From Balamuthia mandrillaris (lineage: Eukaryota; Discosea; Longamoebia; Balamuthiidae): a stretch of DNA of 64,000 bases. Position numbers and translations under genes: made by a program. The DNA lies in NCBI GenBank assembly GCA_031835245.1, contig JAVKOQ010000154.1, positions 62,001 through 126,000 of the forward strand. Direction: 5' to 3'. This document shows, one piece after another, positions 10,870 through 22,865 of the stretch. Position 1 is the stretch's first letter, and each line of letters opens with the position of its first letter. The notes below the pieces were generated by a model. The model was not told the DNA's origin and did no database searches. It worked only from the letters and a program-made list of their open reading frames with translations.

Positions 10870-13545
10870 ATGTTGTTTATCACGCGACAGCAGCAGCAGC
10901 AGTGGAGGGCGCTGCAGTGGGGATGCACCTCCAGCGCAAGGCCAAGGGCAATGCCCCTACCCAGGCGGCGACGGTCGGAGCTAGCGCTGTGCCATGCTAA
11001 CACGCTATCGCCTCCTCCAGCTGCCGCGATAGCCACTGTTGGAAGTGGGAGGGGAGGAAGGTGGCTGGCAGGAAGTGCCGGGCGTGGCTTACCTTGCTTT
11101 TGCCACGGGAGAAAAAAAGCGACCACGTCCTTTCGTCATGGGGCTTGGCAAGAGAAGAAGCGATTCGCTGGTGGTGAGACAAGGAGGGAATATGCAAGCC
11201 AGGCGGACCTCTCATTAAAAGAAGAGGAGGGGGAGCCCTTGTCTCTCACTACAGTGCTTCCTGGTGAACGAGCGTCTCCTGCCGAGAAGCTGATACGTTT
11301 GGCGGAGAAGGGCCAGTGGAACGCCTTCTGCACTACCGTTCTAAAACATGAGAAACAAGGCCTCCTCTTTGGCAATGGCGAAGTGAACTTCCTCCTCGAG
11401 AAAGCCTTGCAGAAGAATGCTTCCATGGAGGTAGCTCATGCCATTGCAGCGCCTATCCTGCGGCAGCAGGCTTCTTCTGACGGGCGAACCTCCTCCCTTT
11501 ATCAGCCCTCCGCCCAAACTTACTACTTGCTGGCTCTCAACTACGCCCAAAACGACGCTTCTTTCTCCGCACCCTCATCAGAACAACCACCACAGCAACA
11601 GGAACCAGAGAGAGAGCGAATGGAGCCTTCATCAGCACGCCTAACGCAAGGCAGGTTGTTTGACAAGGTAACAGAGATGCTGGACAAGGCCCTTGCCATG
11701 GAGGGACACTTCTCCCCCATCCAACGCGCCCGCCTGTTCAGGTACTTAGCGCATTGACCTTTTTCCAGCATTAGACGATGATGATGATGGCTAAAACCTT
11801 TGCTGCTTATTGTCATGACTTAAACGACCCTCTTTATCCGTGACTGCAGCGTTTATTTGATGATGAAAGACCTGGAAAGCGCCTTGCAATTAGCCTCGTA
11901 CTTCAAGGCCAATGGCCACCTGGTGACTCATCCTACTATCCAAGAGCTTTTGCGTCTGATGGTCAATACGAAGTTACCCGACGACTTGTACCTCGCCTTT
12001 GAGTTTCTCAACAGGTTAGAGAGCCAAAACGAGGTTGTCGTAAATGTAAAGACTTTTGCTCTAGTACTGGGCCTCCTCCAACAGCGAAAGGAGTACGATC
12101 TGGTGCTTGCCCTCTTCGAGCATGCCCGCAACGATCCAGCTGTGCTCACCGCTCTGCGGACTCCTAGTAAAGAAGAAAAAGAAGAGAAAGAGAAGGAAAA
12201 AAAGGAAGAGACACGAGCAGACAGAACAGAGTATCGCCCACGGCTCGAACGTACACAAAGTTGGAATGAACATAGCGAATTTATTGTACCGGGTCTCAAG
12301 ATAGCAAGTAAAGAGCAAGAACTAGAGGAAATTAATGCTGACGAGGATGATGACTATGAAGATGGCGATGAAAGCGACTATGACGACAAACTCAACAATG
12401 AGGACGAGGAAGCAGCAACGCAATTACTCGATGAGGTCAACCAACAGCAGATGACCTCTCAAACTGTTTTGTGCATTTACGGAGCCGTCATTCGCAGTCA
12501 AGCCTCCCTCGATCGGGTGCTGGATGCCTTCGATACTCTAAAAGAAATGAAACGATATAATCATCCTCCAACCCCCGAGTTGATGGGAGCGCTTGCTGGT
12601 GCCCTGATCCGAAACAAAGGTTTAGAAGCTTGCTTTTCTTTTCTTGATCAGCTCAAGGAGGAAGGCGTCTCTTTGGATTCTTCAATCTTTGGTCAAATCA
12701 TTACCAATTGCAATGATGATCCAGAACAATGCTTCTTGGTAATCCAGAGACAGCTGAAAGAAGGCATCATCCCAGATGGTGCTGAGGCGGTGATTCTCGA
12801 CCGCCTGTGCAAGAAAAACCGCCAAGGGGCCGCCCTTACCTTATTCAACAAACTGAAAGAATTGTATGGTCCTGCAGTCCATCCCCGGCTATATTACACC
12901 CTCTTTCGCCACTTCGCCAGTGCTGGCGAGATGGGTAGAGTTCTTGAACTCTTTGTGGAACTTCGCTCCACACAAGTTATGCTCTCCACCGAACTGCTTG
13001 TTCAACTCATCCGAACCACTTGCAAAGAAGGCTACCCAGAGGTCGCTTTGCAGGTTAGCACAATCTCAACGTGGTTATTGTTCTTGCTTCCCCAACTGCC
13101 TTCTTCTGAAACGAAAAAAAAAAAACCAATACAGGTGGTAGAGGATAACAGCTTGAGGAGATATGTGCCTCCAAGGTCATTTTCGGTGATCGCCAGGCGC
13201 TTAACTCGAAAGGGCAAACTGGATGAAGCGCTGCGATTACTATACCGGAATGTTGATCATTTTGACCAAACCAATTCGAAACTACTGGATAACCTATTGG
13301 CTGGCCTCACCGCAAGAAGACAGTGGGAGAAGGCTGTCAACTTGGTTAGATTCGTGCGGCTTAGCAAATTTCTTCCCACCTCATCTTTTCTTGCACGGTG
13401 CCAAGTGCTGCTTTCACAGTTGGAGAAGCAAGGCGTTAAGCATGCAGCAGATGCTCTACGGCACCACTTGCCGCCTTTGCGGGAAGCGTTTCGGAGAGGA
13501 AGCACCAGAGAACTGAGTTTGAAGGAGATTCGTAGGGAGAAATAA
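10870..13545 (+). CDS. Pentatricopeptide-repeat protein, probably mitochondrial
   Basis: Three-exon gene; introns 11742-11849 (phase 2) and 13054-13134 (phase 0) splice cleanly. The N-terminus is Arg/Ala-rich with almost no acidic residues for about 90 codons, as in a mitochondrial presequence. Beyond it is a helical repeat protein with PPR-like units such as TFALVLGLLQQRKEYDLVLA, YTLFRHFASAGEMGRVLELF and RLTRKGKLDEALRLLYRN. An acidic insert (about 12160-12420) rich in Glu/Lys/Asp interrupts the array. PPR proteins bind organellar RNA and act in its processing or translation. No editing (DYW) or SMR nuclease domain is visible. The gene lies 268 bp upstream of the PRC1-like gene on the same strand. 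Confidence 0.78.
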
Positions 13546-13812
13546 AAAAAGTCGTGTGGATATCCTCATGTCGTCTTGGGCTCCTTTGTTTGGATTTTCC
13601 CGCCAAAACAAAGTTCGTTACAAGCGGGAAAGTCGTAGTGGGCCCCCCCCCCTTTCGCCCACCTCTGTTTTATTATTATTATTATTATATAGTCTGGATT
13701 GAACAACAACCACCCAACCAACCAACCACCCACTTAGGCCAAGCAAAAGGAAAAGGAAGAGGAAGGGAAGCTCAGGATATAGATAAGCCCCCCACCACAG
13801 ACCAACGCACAT

Positions 13813-15749
13813 ATGGAGAGCTTATCATCGCACGACTTTAGCACGGCCTCACCTTCCAGTTCGGAAGACCTTGCGAGTGTTGCAGAGGCATCGCTAAGGC
13901 AGCTTCAGCGCTTGTGGGACGAGATCGGTCTGCAAGACAAGCAAAGAGAAGATCAGCTGAAAAGGTTAGCGCATAATGTGGCCCTCGTCTACAATAATAT
14001 GCTGCAACAGCAACACCAAGAAAGAGAAAAATTAAAGGAAGCTGTTGAAGATGGTGTGGAAAAAATTTGCCAACTGGCAGCACAGTTAGGGGATGGGGAA
14101 GTCGAAATGGTATGAGGCCTTTTTCACCAAGGTTTCTGTTCTATTTTTCCTCTAATCTCATCGTTGTTGCCTACCAAGGCACCACAAGTAGCCGAGATGC
14201 CGCTGATGCAAAGGCTATCCGTCATAGAATACCATGTGGCTTCTCTGACCGAGGTAACAACACACTGCTTTCTTTTAACTCTGTTGTCCATTGCTTACTT
14301 TTGTTGTGCTAAAACAGCGAAGGAAAGAGCGAAAGGAACTTCTTGACTCGTTGCATGAACAACTGCACACTTTGTGGAAAGAGCTTGGCTTTTCTTCCAC
14401 AGATGCAGCAGAGGAGGGGACGATGTGGACCCCACCGACTTTCCACGAGTTTGAACAAGTTGGCGAGGCGTTGACGCTGCAACGTATTGCCGAGTACGAA
14501 GAACAAATCGCAGACGCCACAAATGAAAAGGAGCGACGGAAAGAGAAGATACAACAGTTGACGGTGGAGCTCATTGACCTCTGGACTGAATTGGAAGAGG
14601 CCACAAACAGCGAGTTCGATCAAGCTGTGCTTCATGGCAAACTCGGTTGTTCTCATCAAGTCATTATTGCATTGGAAGCGCGAAAGGCAGAGCTGCTTCA
14701 CCAACAAAAACAAAGAGAAACTGTCATCAAGGAGCATGCCGTCAAGATAATGGCTCTTTGGGACAGGCTAAGAGTACCCGAGAAAGACAGGGAAGCTTTT
14801 TACGCAAAGAACATTGGCCTTGGTCCCTCCGTACTTCAAGCTGTATGCTCTACATTCCTGTTTTTGTTGTATTCTTTGTTGTTGGTGTTGTTCTTTCTAT
14901 TGGACTCAGTGGTTTCTTCTTACGTCTATGCTTTATCTTCTTCCTCCTCCTTTTGTACACCAGTGCAAAGAGGAGCTAGCTCGTTTGCAGGATATTTTGC
15001 AGCAAAGCTTGAAGCAATTGGTAGAAGATGCACGAAGCAGATTGACGGCCCTTTGGGACGAGTTACATGTGAGCTTAGAAGAAAGGACCCGATTCTCCCC
15101 ATTTTATTCCCAAGCCTTCACTGACATCCTGTTGGAAGCCCACGAGGAGGAGATAGGCAAAAACCAACAACTTCTCGCTGTTGCCAAACCCATCATGCTG
15201 CTAATCGAGCGGCGTGAGAAGATCCTTGAAGAGAAAGTGGCATTTGAATCCTCTTCTAAGGATCCAACTCGCCTGCTAACCAAAGGGAACCGTGATCCAG
15301 GACGCCTATTGCGAGAAGAAAAGTTTAGAAAGAAAGTGTTAGGCAAGGAGTTGCCGCAACTGGAAGCCACTTTGCTGTTGAAGCTCAACCAATGGGAGAA
15401 GTCAAGCAGCAAGCCCTTCCTCTTCAATGGCAAGGATTACCACCAGCTCATGTTGCAATCCCAACAAGCAGAAAAACAACAAAACCAAGAAAGGACTGGC
15501 AGTTCCTTGCGTCTCGTCAGCCCTGCCCGCACAAACAAGCCACAAAGCAAGACCCTTGTCACAACGCCCAAGACATTTGCTGCCAAAACTCCCACCAAAA
15601 CGCCACTCTCTTCCTCCAAAAAAACTTTGCAACAAGGCAATAAGGCCCGCACTGCCTTTGCATCAAGAACAAACTACCAACCGCCAAGAACAAAAGTAGA
15701 AACTGACGCCCCACAAAAGAAACGAAGACTTTCTTTTTCAAACAGCTAG
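13813..15749 (+). CDS. PRC1/Ase1/MAP65-family microtubule bundler
   Basis: Microtubule-associated protein expected to cross-link antiparallel microtubules at the central spindle. Four exons; introns 14110-14178, 14254-14317 and 14843-14963 are all phase 0 and in frame. The protein is almost entirely coiled coil and repeats LW-D/E-E-L motifs typical of the family (LRQLQRLWDEIGL, LHTLWKELGF, TALWDELHVSLEERTRF). The spectrin-like microtubule-binding part is clear: a DPGRLLREEKFRKKVLGKEL block, then LNQWEKSSSKPFLFNGKDY, very close to the conserved core of PRC1/MAP65. A basic, Ser/Thr/Lys-rich tail ending KKRRLSFSNS has Pro-directed TP sites (TTPKT, KTPTKTP) as in CDK-regulated homologues. The start ATG is the first in frame after a spacer with an ATT tract at 13671-13687. 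Confidence 0.88.
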
Positions 15750-15792
15750 CAAGTGTGAACAGCTTTCAAACTATTTGTATACAAATAAAAAA

Positions 15793-16027
15793 AATCCTCT
15801 TCTCTTCTCTTCATCATTCTCTTCTCTTCTCTTCTCTTCTCTTCTCTTCTCTTCTCTTCTCTTCTCTTCTCTTCTCTTCTCTTCTCTCTTTCTCTTTCTC
15901 TTCTCTTCTCTTCTTCTTCTCTTCTCTTCTCTTCTCTTCTCTCCTCTTCTCTTCTCTTCTCTTCTCTTCTCTTCTCTTCTCTTCTCTTCTCTTCTCTTCT
16001 CTTCTCTTCTCTTCTCTTCTCTTCTCT
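15793..16027 (+). repeat. (CTTCT)n pentanucleotide microsatellite
   Basis: About 235 bp of near-perfect TTCTC/CTTCT units directly after the PRC1-like gene, with a few interruptions. Long open frames on both strands (Ser/Leu/Phe or Arg/Glu runs) are by-products of the repeat. It marks the border between the gene-dense segment and the transposon-rich island. Confidence 0.95.
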
Positions 16028-16077
16028 TTGTTGTTCTCTTTGTCATTCTCTCCTTTAAAAAGAAGAAAAGTAAACAT

Positions 16078-16185
16078 GTTGGAAAACCAACAATTCTCAT
16101 CTTTTTGACTTCCTGTCAACACACTCAAAGCACACACCAGTATTACACCCCTTTTTCTTGTGAATAAACCCAGAGTTGCCTTTGA
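16078..16185 (-). repeat. Inverted copy of a dispersed repeat (left arm)
   Basis: About 105 bp starting GTTGGAAAACCAACAATT. Read on the minus strand it matches the plus strand of 20335-20493, including the stretches ACTCTGGGTTTATTCACA, GTGTGTGCTTTGA and GTTGACAGGAAGTCA. The minus frame encodes a small Lys/Cys-rich peptide of unknown origin. Confidence 0.75.
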
Positions 16186-16784
16186 AAACAAAGGAAATTT
16201 TGGTTAGGTGTTCTAATGTGTTGAGGTCTTGGTACTGGCCTAGTTGGAGACGGCGCTTTGTCTGATGAGCGACCCAGTTTTCTGCCAGTACCCTCATGAA
16301 CTTTTGAAAGTCCTCAGAGGGAGCATGCAAGCGTCTACACAGCTTGTTCAATCATACATGCATCCTAGAACAAGAAAAAATAAACTTACAGAGGCAGTGA
16401 AAGAGGAAGAACTGAGGGAACTCACCTCATCCCAGAGGTTGTATTTCCTTAGAACATCAGGAAAGGTCTTGCACCACCAGTACGACCTTCATTTGGTCAC
16501 CAGTGCATGCACACAGATACAAGCACCTCTGAGGAAGTGCCTATTTTAAAAAAGAATTATTTTTCACTGTTGTGCAGCTTCAATAAGAGGAAAGAGGAGG
16601 TCAAACTGTTTAAAAACAGAGTTCCACTTCCCACTGATCCTGGAAAACGAAGACTCATGTTTAAGAAAAATACTAAATGTTCACCAGCAGGGGAGGAATG
16701 CAAAAGGAAAAGATCTGACTTTGAGGTATTAATGTCTTGTTGATAGGGAATAACCCTGCAGACCAAGAAAGGGACAGAACGTAA

Positions 16785-16900
16785 GCGACTCTGGGTTTAT
16801 TCACATGAAAAAGGAGTGTGGACCAGAGTGTGAGAAAATTTGGAGGTATCCAGGAAAGTGTCAACAGGAAGTCATAATGAGAGAAATGGTTGGTTTTTCA
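16785..16900 (+). repeat. Dispersed repeat, middle copy (same orientation as the right arm)
   Basis: Shares CTCTGGGTTTATTCACATGA, GTGTGGACCA and CAACAGGAAGTCATAATGA with the copy at 20335-20493. It lacks the internal segment around the second copy's AAAAAGGGAAAATAAAAA. It lies inside the interval bounded by the two arms. Confidence 0.7.
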
Positions 16901-17639
16901 ATAGTCTCTTTGGAGTTGGTTTCATAGTCCTACCATTGGGACGGAGTCACATAAAAATCTGATGGAACATAGGAGCATCTCCAATCAGAGGGGAAAAGTC
17001 CTGAGGGGTTTGACTACATATTGTTGATAACTAATTACAATGAAGCAAAATGGTTGAGCAGAAAATACAACAGCCTTATGTGAAAAGGGACAGCAACCCA
17101 TGTCGCATTCCTGCCTCATTGCATTTGAAGGAGGATTAGGTGATCAGCCTGTGACCATTGTTGCAGCATCAAACACCATCCTAATAAAAACAACAACATC
17201 AACAGCAACAAAACAAACACTACTACAACTCCTAGAAGAAGGACAACACATATTAAAATGTTAACAACAGCTGCAACGGCTGTTCTCTTCAAGAAGGTCC
17301 TTGATGTGGTCTACAATGGCCTTTTGAAGTTCTGGAGGCAAAGGACACTCTACGTACTTATCAGAAGAAGCAACATTCTTATTGTCTGGTACTGAAGGCT
17401 TAGGACCAGGGAAGCTGACCAGAATTCCAAACAGACCAATGCCTATCCTATCAAGGTTGTATTGGCCAAAGATCACTTGAGTAGAACCAGAGCTTAAGAA
17501 CAAGAAAGTTGTGGAAGAACTTTTGAGTATCACATGCCACATATGCCAGGCAACAGCAGACACATAGGCAGAGGAATCATCTCCCAGAACCACATCCTGT
17601 TGAGTGTGGGCTGTTTTAAGGTAGAAACTGTTCCAACAA

Positions 17640-18260
17640 GGAATGGACGAGATCTTTGGTGAATTCAAGCGGAAGTGTTCTTGGTATCATATCAACGACC
17701 TCATCATCTTTTCTAAACCCACCTCGTTCACCTATGCAAGGTCTTTGCGCGTCTCTGTGAGTATTGCCTCACAAGTGCACCTTCATGAAGGAGACGATGG
17801 AGTACCACATATGGTGTCTAGCAATGAAATAAGCCCCGTACATCTTGCACAAGCCCAAAGACAAAGTTCATGTGGAGCAATGAGCAGGAACAGGCATTTC
17901 AAGGAATAAAGAAGGCTCTGATCAGTTCTCCTGTCCTTGCCTATCCCGATGCTGAAAAAGACTTTCAGATCTGCTGTGATGCCAGCGATTACGCCATCAG
18001 GGGAACTCTGGAACAGAAAGGAGAGAACGGGCTATACCATGTTGTAGCAAGAAGCTTTCCAGTTTGTAGCTCGATTGGAGTGCACCATGGAGAAGGAGGC
18101 TTATGCTGTTGTTTTTTTCCTACAGCATAGAATGTGTCATCACCGACCATTCAGCACTGCAGTGGCTGTTCTCCCAGAAAAACCCTTTAGGCAAGTTGGT
18201 GAAGTGAATTGCCACATCGGAGTTACCTACCAACCAGGGAAGAAACATTCCAATGCCGAT
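17640..18260 (+). pseudogene. Ty3/gypsy retrotransposon pol relic (reverse transcriptase to RNase H)
   Basis: Decayed coding sequence, readable only by switching frames. At 17643 MDEIFGEFKRKC is followed by a degraded catalytic box (YHINDLIIFSK for the usual Y-x-D-D-I-I-I-F-S). At 17870 the RNase H connection NEQEQAFQGIKKALISSPVLAYPD and the RNase H start CCDASDYAIRGTLEQ are clear. At about 18135 ITDHSALQWLF continues in another frame. The loss of the second catalytic Asp and the frame changes show that it is dead. No LTRs or integrase could be assigned to it. Confidence 0.75.
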
Positions 18261-18660
18261 AGTCTCAGCCATGAACTGTTTGCTCTTGTACTGTTTGCTC
18301 ATTAACTTTGTGAGTCAGTGCCTCAAGTCACCTTGGTTTAGCGTCTCTCCTCAACTTTATACTGCCAAGACCTTCATGAGTGATTTGGCCAAACAGGAGC
18401 TTATTGTCCTCATGCCTACTACCAGCACAACCCTGCTTTGTAAGGCCGAAATGCCCACCCATAGGAACATCATGGAATTGACAAAGTATCTTGTTTCAAA
18501 GCTCCTTGGGCACAATTTGTTGGAGCTTGTTTGACCTTGGCTTTATCAGGCCAAATTGCATGTAAAAGATGTCCATCTTGAAGGAAGCACTGCTCCATGA
18601 TCCAACTTACAGGGGGTCTGGTCATCTTATTAATCAGACCAAGATCGTGCTACATTACAG

Positions 18661-18730
18661 CTGCACTGTATAGTGCAGATCTGCTGAATTTTTGAAGAGA
18701 GGATGTTGGCTGCACTGTACAGTGCAGATC
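18661..18730. repeat. Pair of near-identical short palindromes
   Basis: CTGCACTGTATAGTGCAG at 18661-18678 and the perfect palindrome CTGCACTGTACAGTGCAG at 18710-18727, each followed by ATC. They lie 32 bp apart, just upstream of the LINE tail fragment. Their function is unknown. Confidence 0.7.
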
Positions 18731-18781
18731 CTTCTTATTTGCAAAGGAAGGCATTGGATGCGTCATACAGCACTGAAGAGG

Positions 18782-18975
18782 AGTGTAAGTGCCCTGCATA
18801 CAATGCGAAGGAAGAAACAGCAGAACACTTCCTATTAAGATGTTCCAAAGCCATGCTCTTGTTCCTCTTTCTCCTTTAGCTAGATACTCTGCCTTGGTTA
18901 CTCTGAAAAAAGCATTGTGTAGTTCTTTTCAGTTTGGAGGGGAATTGTGATGCCATGGTGCTCTTGTTTTCCTGT
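18782..18975 (+). pseudogene. LINE-type retrotransposon C-terminal fragment (copy 1)
   Basis: About 195 bp, nearly identical to 22673-22865. The translation CPAYNAKEETAEHFLLRCSK fits the zinc-knuckle (C-x2-3-C / H-x4-C type) found after the reverse transcriptase of non-LTR elements, with one Cys already lost. The rest is non-coding and ends at TGTTTTCCTG in both copies. Confidence 0.65.
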
Positions 18976-19436
18976 GTCAAGTTGCAACTACAACAGCACA
19001 GTGGAGCAGGTGGCAATGGTCAGCTGCTCCAAAAATGGGACAACATTCTAGCCATTAACATTGGAAACTGAAGGTGAAATTGTTTACATTGTGATATAAG
19101 TAATGAGTTGCAAGAAAATCAAAAATATGTGATAAAATTGGTAGAAAAACTATTCAACTTGATAACTAAAGGAAAAGACCTTTATTTGAGTGAAGAAAAA
19201 AGAGAAGGGAGAATGGGAAAGGTATTATGGAAGAGTGGTTTAACAAAAAAAATAATTTCAATATCAAAAAGTGTTTATATTTTTCATTTACTTTCATTCC
19301 AATATTGCATAGTGTAAAAAATCCGGGACAGTCAAAAATCCAGAACAGTGTTGACATTTTTGTGGTGAAGAAAAAGATGCAAGAACCACAGGATGCATGC
19401 CGAAGGTACCTCGCCACTTCAGAGTTTTGACAGTTG

Positions 19437-20270
19437 ACTCCAATGGAAAGGGCAATAAAGCTTGTTCAGGATGTGTCTATGAGTATAAGAAACACCACAG
19501 TGCTCACTGGCATCTCCAAAAGTAGTCTCCATCGAGTGATCAGAGCTCAAGAAGAAGGTTGGGAACTTGAGTGAGTTGGAAGGCCAAGAATACTCTCTTC
19601 AGAAGAGGAAGAAGAGGTGAAGAAGAGGATCGTTGACAGAGAGGAAAAGAAATTATATATGACCTTTGAGCAGTTCAAAACAAAGGTAACGTATTTTAAT
19701 CTTTTTGATTTCAACAAGCAAGTTAAAAGATTCTTGTCCCAACAAACTTTTTTTTGGCCAGGTAACTTTGGAGAAATACCCAAATAGAAACCTGGCAAAA
19801 GGCGTTCCAGTGATCCCTTGCGGATACATACTATTCTTCACTAAGTGACACAATGTGAGGATGAAACCACTACAGCCTGTTGAACCTATTAGTGTTTTTA
19901 TGTCTATTTGTTTTCAATGGTAAGCTTTAATGTTATGCTTCTTGTTTAGCACTACATCCTACAACAAGAAACTATTGAGGAGTGAATGGACTAACTTGAG
20001 AGCCTTATGATGACATCACATTATTTTCCTACCTTCATCTTCAACTATGATAAAACAATGCTCTGGATGGGAAAGACTTGCCTGAAGGTCATCAGGTGTG
20101 CAATCAACTCTCAAGCAGCTTGAGAAGAGGGAAAACATCACACTAGGAGTAGTATGGCAGCTGGTGGAAGGTACCTTACACCCTTGTTAGTGCTTCCTTT
20201 GAAAACACTATCAGCTCTTCCCTCAACCCTCAAAGAATTCTACGCAAAACTCTGGATGGGTCACAGAGAA
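19437..20270 (+). pseudogene. pogo/Tigger-like transposase relic
   Basis: From 19437 the frame reads a helix-turn-helix of the psq/CENP-B kind (SIRNTTVLTGISKSSLHRV). After an in-frame stop comes a GRPRILSSEEEEEVKKRI linker, typical of pogo-like and Tc1-like transposases. Near 20040 IFNYDKTMLWMGKTCLKVI resembles the first catalytic-Asp block (N-x-D-E-T) with the Glu changed. Stops and frame changes between the blocks mean that no active protein can be made. Confidence 0.55.
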
Positions 20271-20334
20271 GTTTGACGACTTGTTGATGGAGAATAACCC
20301 TGTGGATCAAGAAAGGGACGGCATGTAAGCAACT

Positions 20335-20493
20335 CTGGGTTTATTCACATGAAAAAGCGGTGTGGACCAAAGTGTGTGCTTTGAATGTGTCACAAGGAAA
20401 AAGGGAAAATAAAAAGGGGTGAGAGAATTTGGGGTATCCAAGGAGAGTGTTGACAGGAAGTCATAATGACTCAAATTGTTGGTTTTCCAACAG
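20335..20493 (+). repeat. Dispersed repeat, right arm (inverted relative to 16078-16185)
   Basis: Ends AATTGTTGGTTTTCCAAC, the exact reverse complement of the start of the left arm. The two arms bracket 4.4 kb containing the gypsy, LINE-tail and pogo relics. Confidence 0.75.
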
Positions 20494-22119
20494 ACTTTGG
20501 GTGAGAGACATCTTTATTCCCTATATTGAAGAGAAAAGGCGACATGCTACAAAAGAAAAGAAGAGCTACTATGTTGGAGTTTTCCAACAAGATGACAGCT
20601 CACCCAAGGGAAACCTGGCTGTTTGTTCTACCAGAGTACAACTGCTATGTACCACTAGCTAATGGTGTGGTCATCATTTAGAATTCAAACAAGACACAAC
20701 ATGGTTTTTAAATAACAGAGGGAGTGTGACTGCAACTATTGAGGTATGGTATCTAAACTCAAATTGCAGTTGATTAACAGTATTAAAAAAGTGTAAAGCC
20801 TTTGCTTCACGATGATGCGAACTAAGGAGAAATGAAAAAAAAAAGACCATGGAGTACTTATTTGCTAGATGTTTATTCCCTCTGTGGGGGTTCCCAAAAA
20901 TGACAACAATGCCATGAAGAAGTGCAGAAACACAGGAAAGCTTTGATTTTGCTGCAAGTACAGCAGTCCTTTCAGGACCACACCGAAGTGCCAATTGCTG
21001 ATGATGAACAGAACTTTCCCACAGAAAACAACAATGGGGCATCCATAACAGTTGCTGAGTTTGAGCCACCCTCTCCTCTTTATCTTTTGCTTCCTATGGA
21101 GCACAACCTTCTGTGAAAGGAGGCCAAGATTTGGATGTACTTCACTCATGTGAGGAGAAGCATGTTCTTTCTATCATCCCTTCCAGCATTGATATAGACC
21201 ACATATTCTATAAGAGGTCGTGGTTTATCCATGCCATCTTCTTGAGCAAAGCTATTATTTATCCTAATCAACAATGATCACTCAGTGGGTGTGCAGATTC
21301 CTATTTGCAGTTGTTGGTGAACACGTGGGATATGCTCAGATAAGTGGAACAGCAGGGCCTTGTTCCAAGAATCCTTCACAATATACCATTGTTGGTTGAA
21401 TCCAACCTTAGGAAGGAAAGAGTCGGTGATGAGACAAGGAGTGTATTCAAGAGAATAGAGGAAGGACAATGAGAGTGAATCTCCGACGTTGCTTCAAAGT
21501 ACACCGAGAGAAAGGGGAAAAGGGAGAAAGGAAGGATGGGGGATACAAAAGAAAGGAGAGCTGAGGGTCTAGGACGGATCCAACATAAAGAGTCTTGAGA
21601 TAAGTGTTGGTGATTTTACCAACACCATGATAAATCTATTGAACATTTGGACTTCACCCTCTACAATCCTTCACTCATTGTATACTTTTGAGCTCTTCAA
21701 GGAGCACAACCCAGCAGTTGTGTACAGTTTGCTGCATGAGTCTACTGGAAGCCTGTGCCAAACTCAAGGCCATAGGTATCAGCAAAAAGAGTCTTGCAAA
21801 ATTGCTGTGGTCTCAATAATATAACAGCCTTGGTCTGTAGATTCTCCAGCCTTAGAGTAACTTAACTAGGGTAGGTTATTATTGATAGACAAGTAAAGGA
21901 GGAAGGGATGGCCCCTTGTCAACATCGACATATTGTTCACAACCACTAAATATAATGGCAATTGACACTGACAAAAATCTTAATCATATCTTGGAGAGAA
22001 ATAGGTACAGCTTATGCTTTGCTTACATTTGGCCAGGCTGGCATAGCCCCTGCAACTTAGTGCTGATGTCCAACAAATGAATAAAGTGAACACTTTAGTG
22101 TGTTGAGATTCAGGGGCAC
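20494..22119. other. AT-rich decayed transposon DNA, no gene seen
   Basis: No open frame above about 130 codons and no recognisable domain. Short frames on both strands have no coding-like composition. Probably old mobile-element debris. Confidence 0.5.
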
Positions 22120-22316
22120 TCATTCCTCCTGTTGACAAAATATATATAAATATTAATAGTAAGTTATTTGCTCTGAGAGCAACACCAATCTATACATAAA
22201 AAGTAAGCATTGTATGTACATAGTATACTCCTACTTTCTAACCCCCTTCTCCTCAATGCCTTCTCAATTGTTATGATAGTTCACAAGTGAAAGGTGTCGA
22301 ATCAGCTTTCAGACTA
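22120..22316 (-). repeat. Inverted repeat arm matching 30117-30310
   Basis: Read on the minus strand it follows CACCTTTCACTTGTGAACTAT, ACAATTGAGAAGGCATTGAG, ATACAATGCTTACTTTTTATG and GTTGCTCTCAGAGCAAATAA. The same order, with scattered substitutions, occurs on the plus strand at 30117-30310. The arms bracket about 7.8 kb with the LINE and the hAT-like transposon. Confidence 0.75.
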
Positions 22317-22672
22317 ACTTTGTATCATCTTGTTATCCTTTTCTTTCCTTTTTCCGCTTTTATCTTCTCCTTGGAATGGCTAGGTATCAACATGAAAGAT
22401 CAATGACAGCTGACATGAGATTGTCAACAGAAAAGAGAAAAGAACAAGGAAAGAAATGAAGAACGAGTTGGTTAAGTTGGCAGTTGCCAACAGCTTGCAT
22501 TGTTTCATCTCTTGAGCTCTGTCGCATTTCTTTCCACTTGACTGCAGCTTTGCTGTGCAGTCTTCTATGATCAGCTTTCTAACAGAAGGAAAGAAGGATT
22601 GATGAATGCCATTTGATGTGGTAGACTGCCCATTAGTAAAAAGTGAGGAGCCATTCAGCAGTCTGAAGAGGA

Positions 22673-22865
22673 CAGTAAGTGCCCTGCATACAATGCTGAG
22701 GAAGAAACAGCAGAACACTTCCTATTAAGATGTTCCAAAGCCATGCTCTTGTTCCTCTTTCTCCTTTAGCTAGATACTCTGCCTTGGTTACTCTAAAAAA
22801 AGCATCGTGTAGTTCTTTTCAGTTTGGAGGGGAATTGTGATGCCATGGTGCTCTTGTTTTCCTGC
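22673..22865 (+). pseudogene. LINE-type retrotransposon C-terminal fragment (copy 2)
   Basis: Near-identical duplicate of 18782-18975. This copy keeps AEEETAEHFLLRC. The sequence diverges sharply after TGTTTTCCTG (copy 1 continues TGTCAAGTTG, this one CTATTATGTT), which fits a shared 3' end or a secondary duplication. Confidence 0.65.

Noticed and set aside
15755-16191. Open frames rich in Leu/Ser/Phe or Arg/Glu
   Set aside because: Translation of the CTTCT microsatellite, not genes.
17261-17668. 135-codon minus frame next to the gypsy relic
   Set aside because: No domain recognised, opposite to the decayed pol gene, in degenerate transposon DNA; not enough support for a gene.
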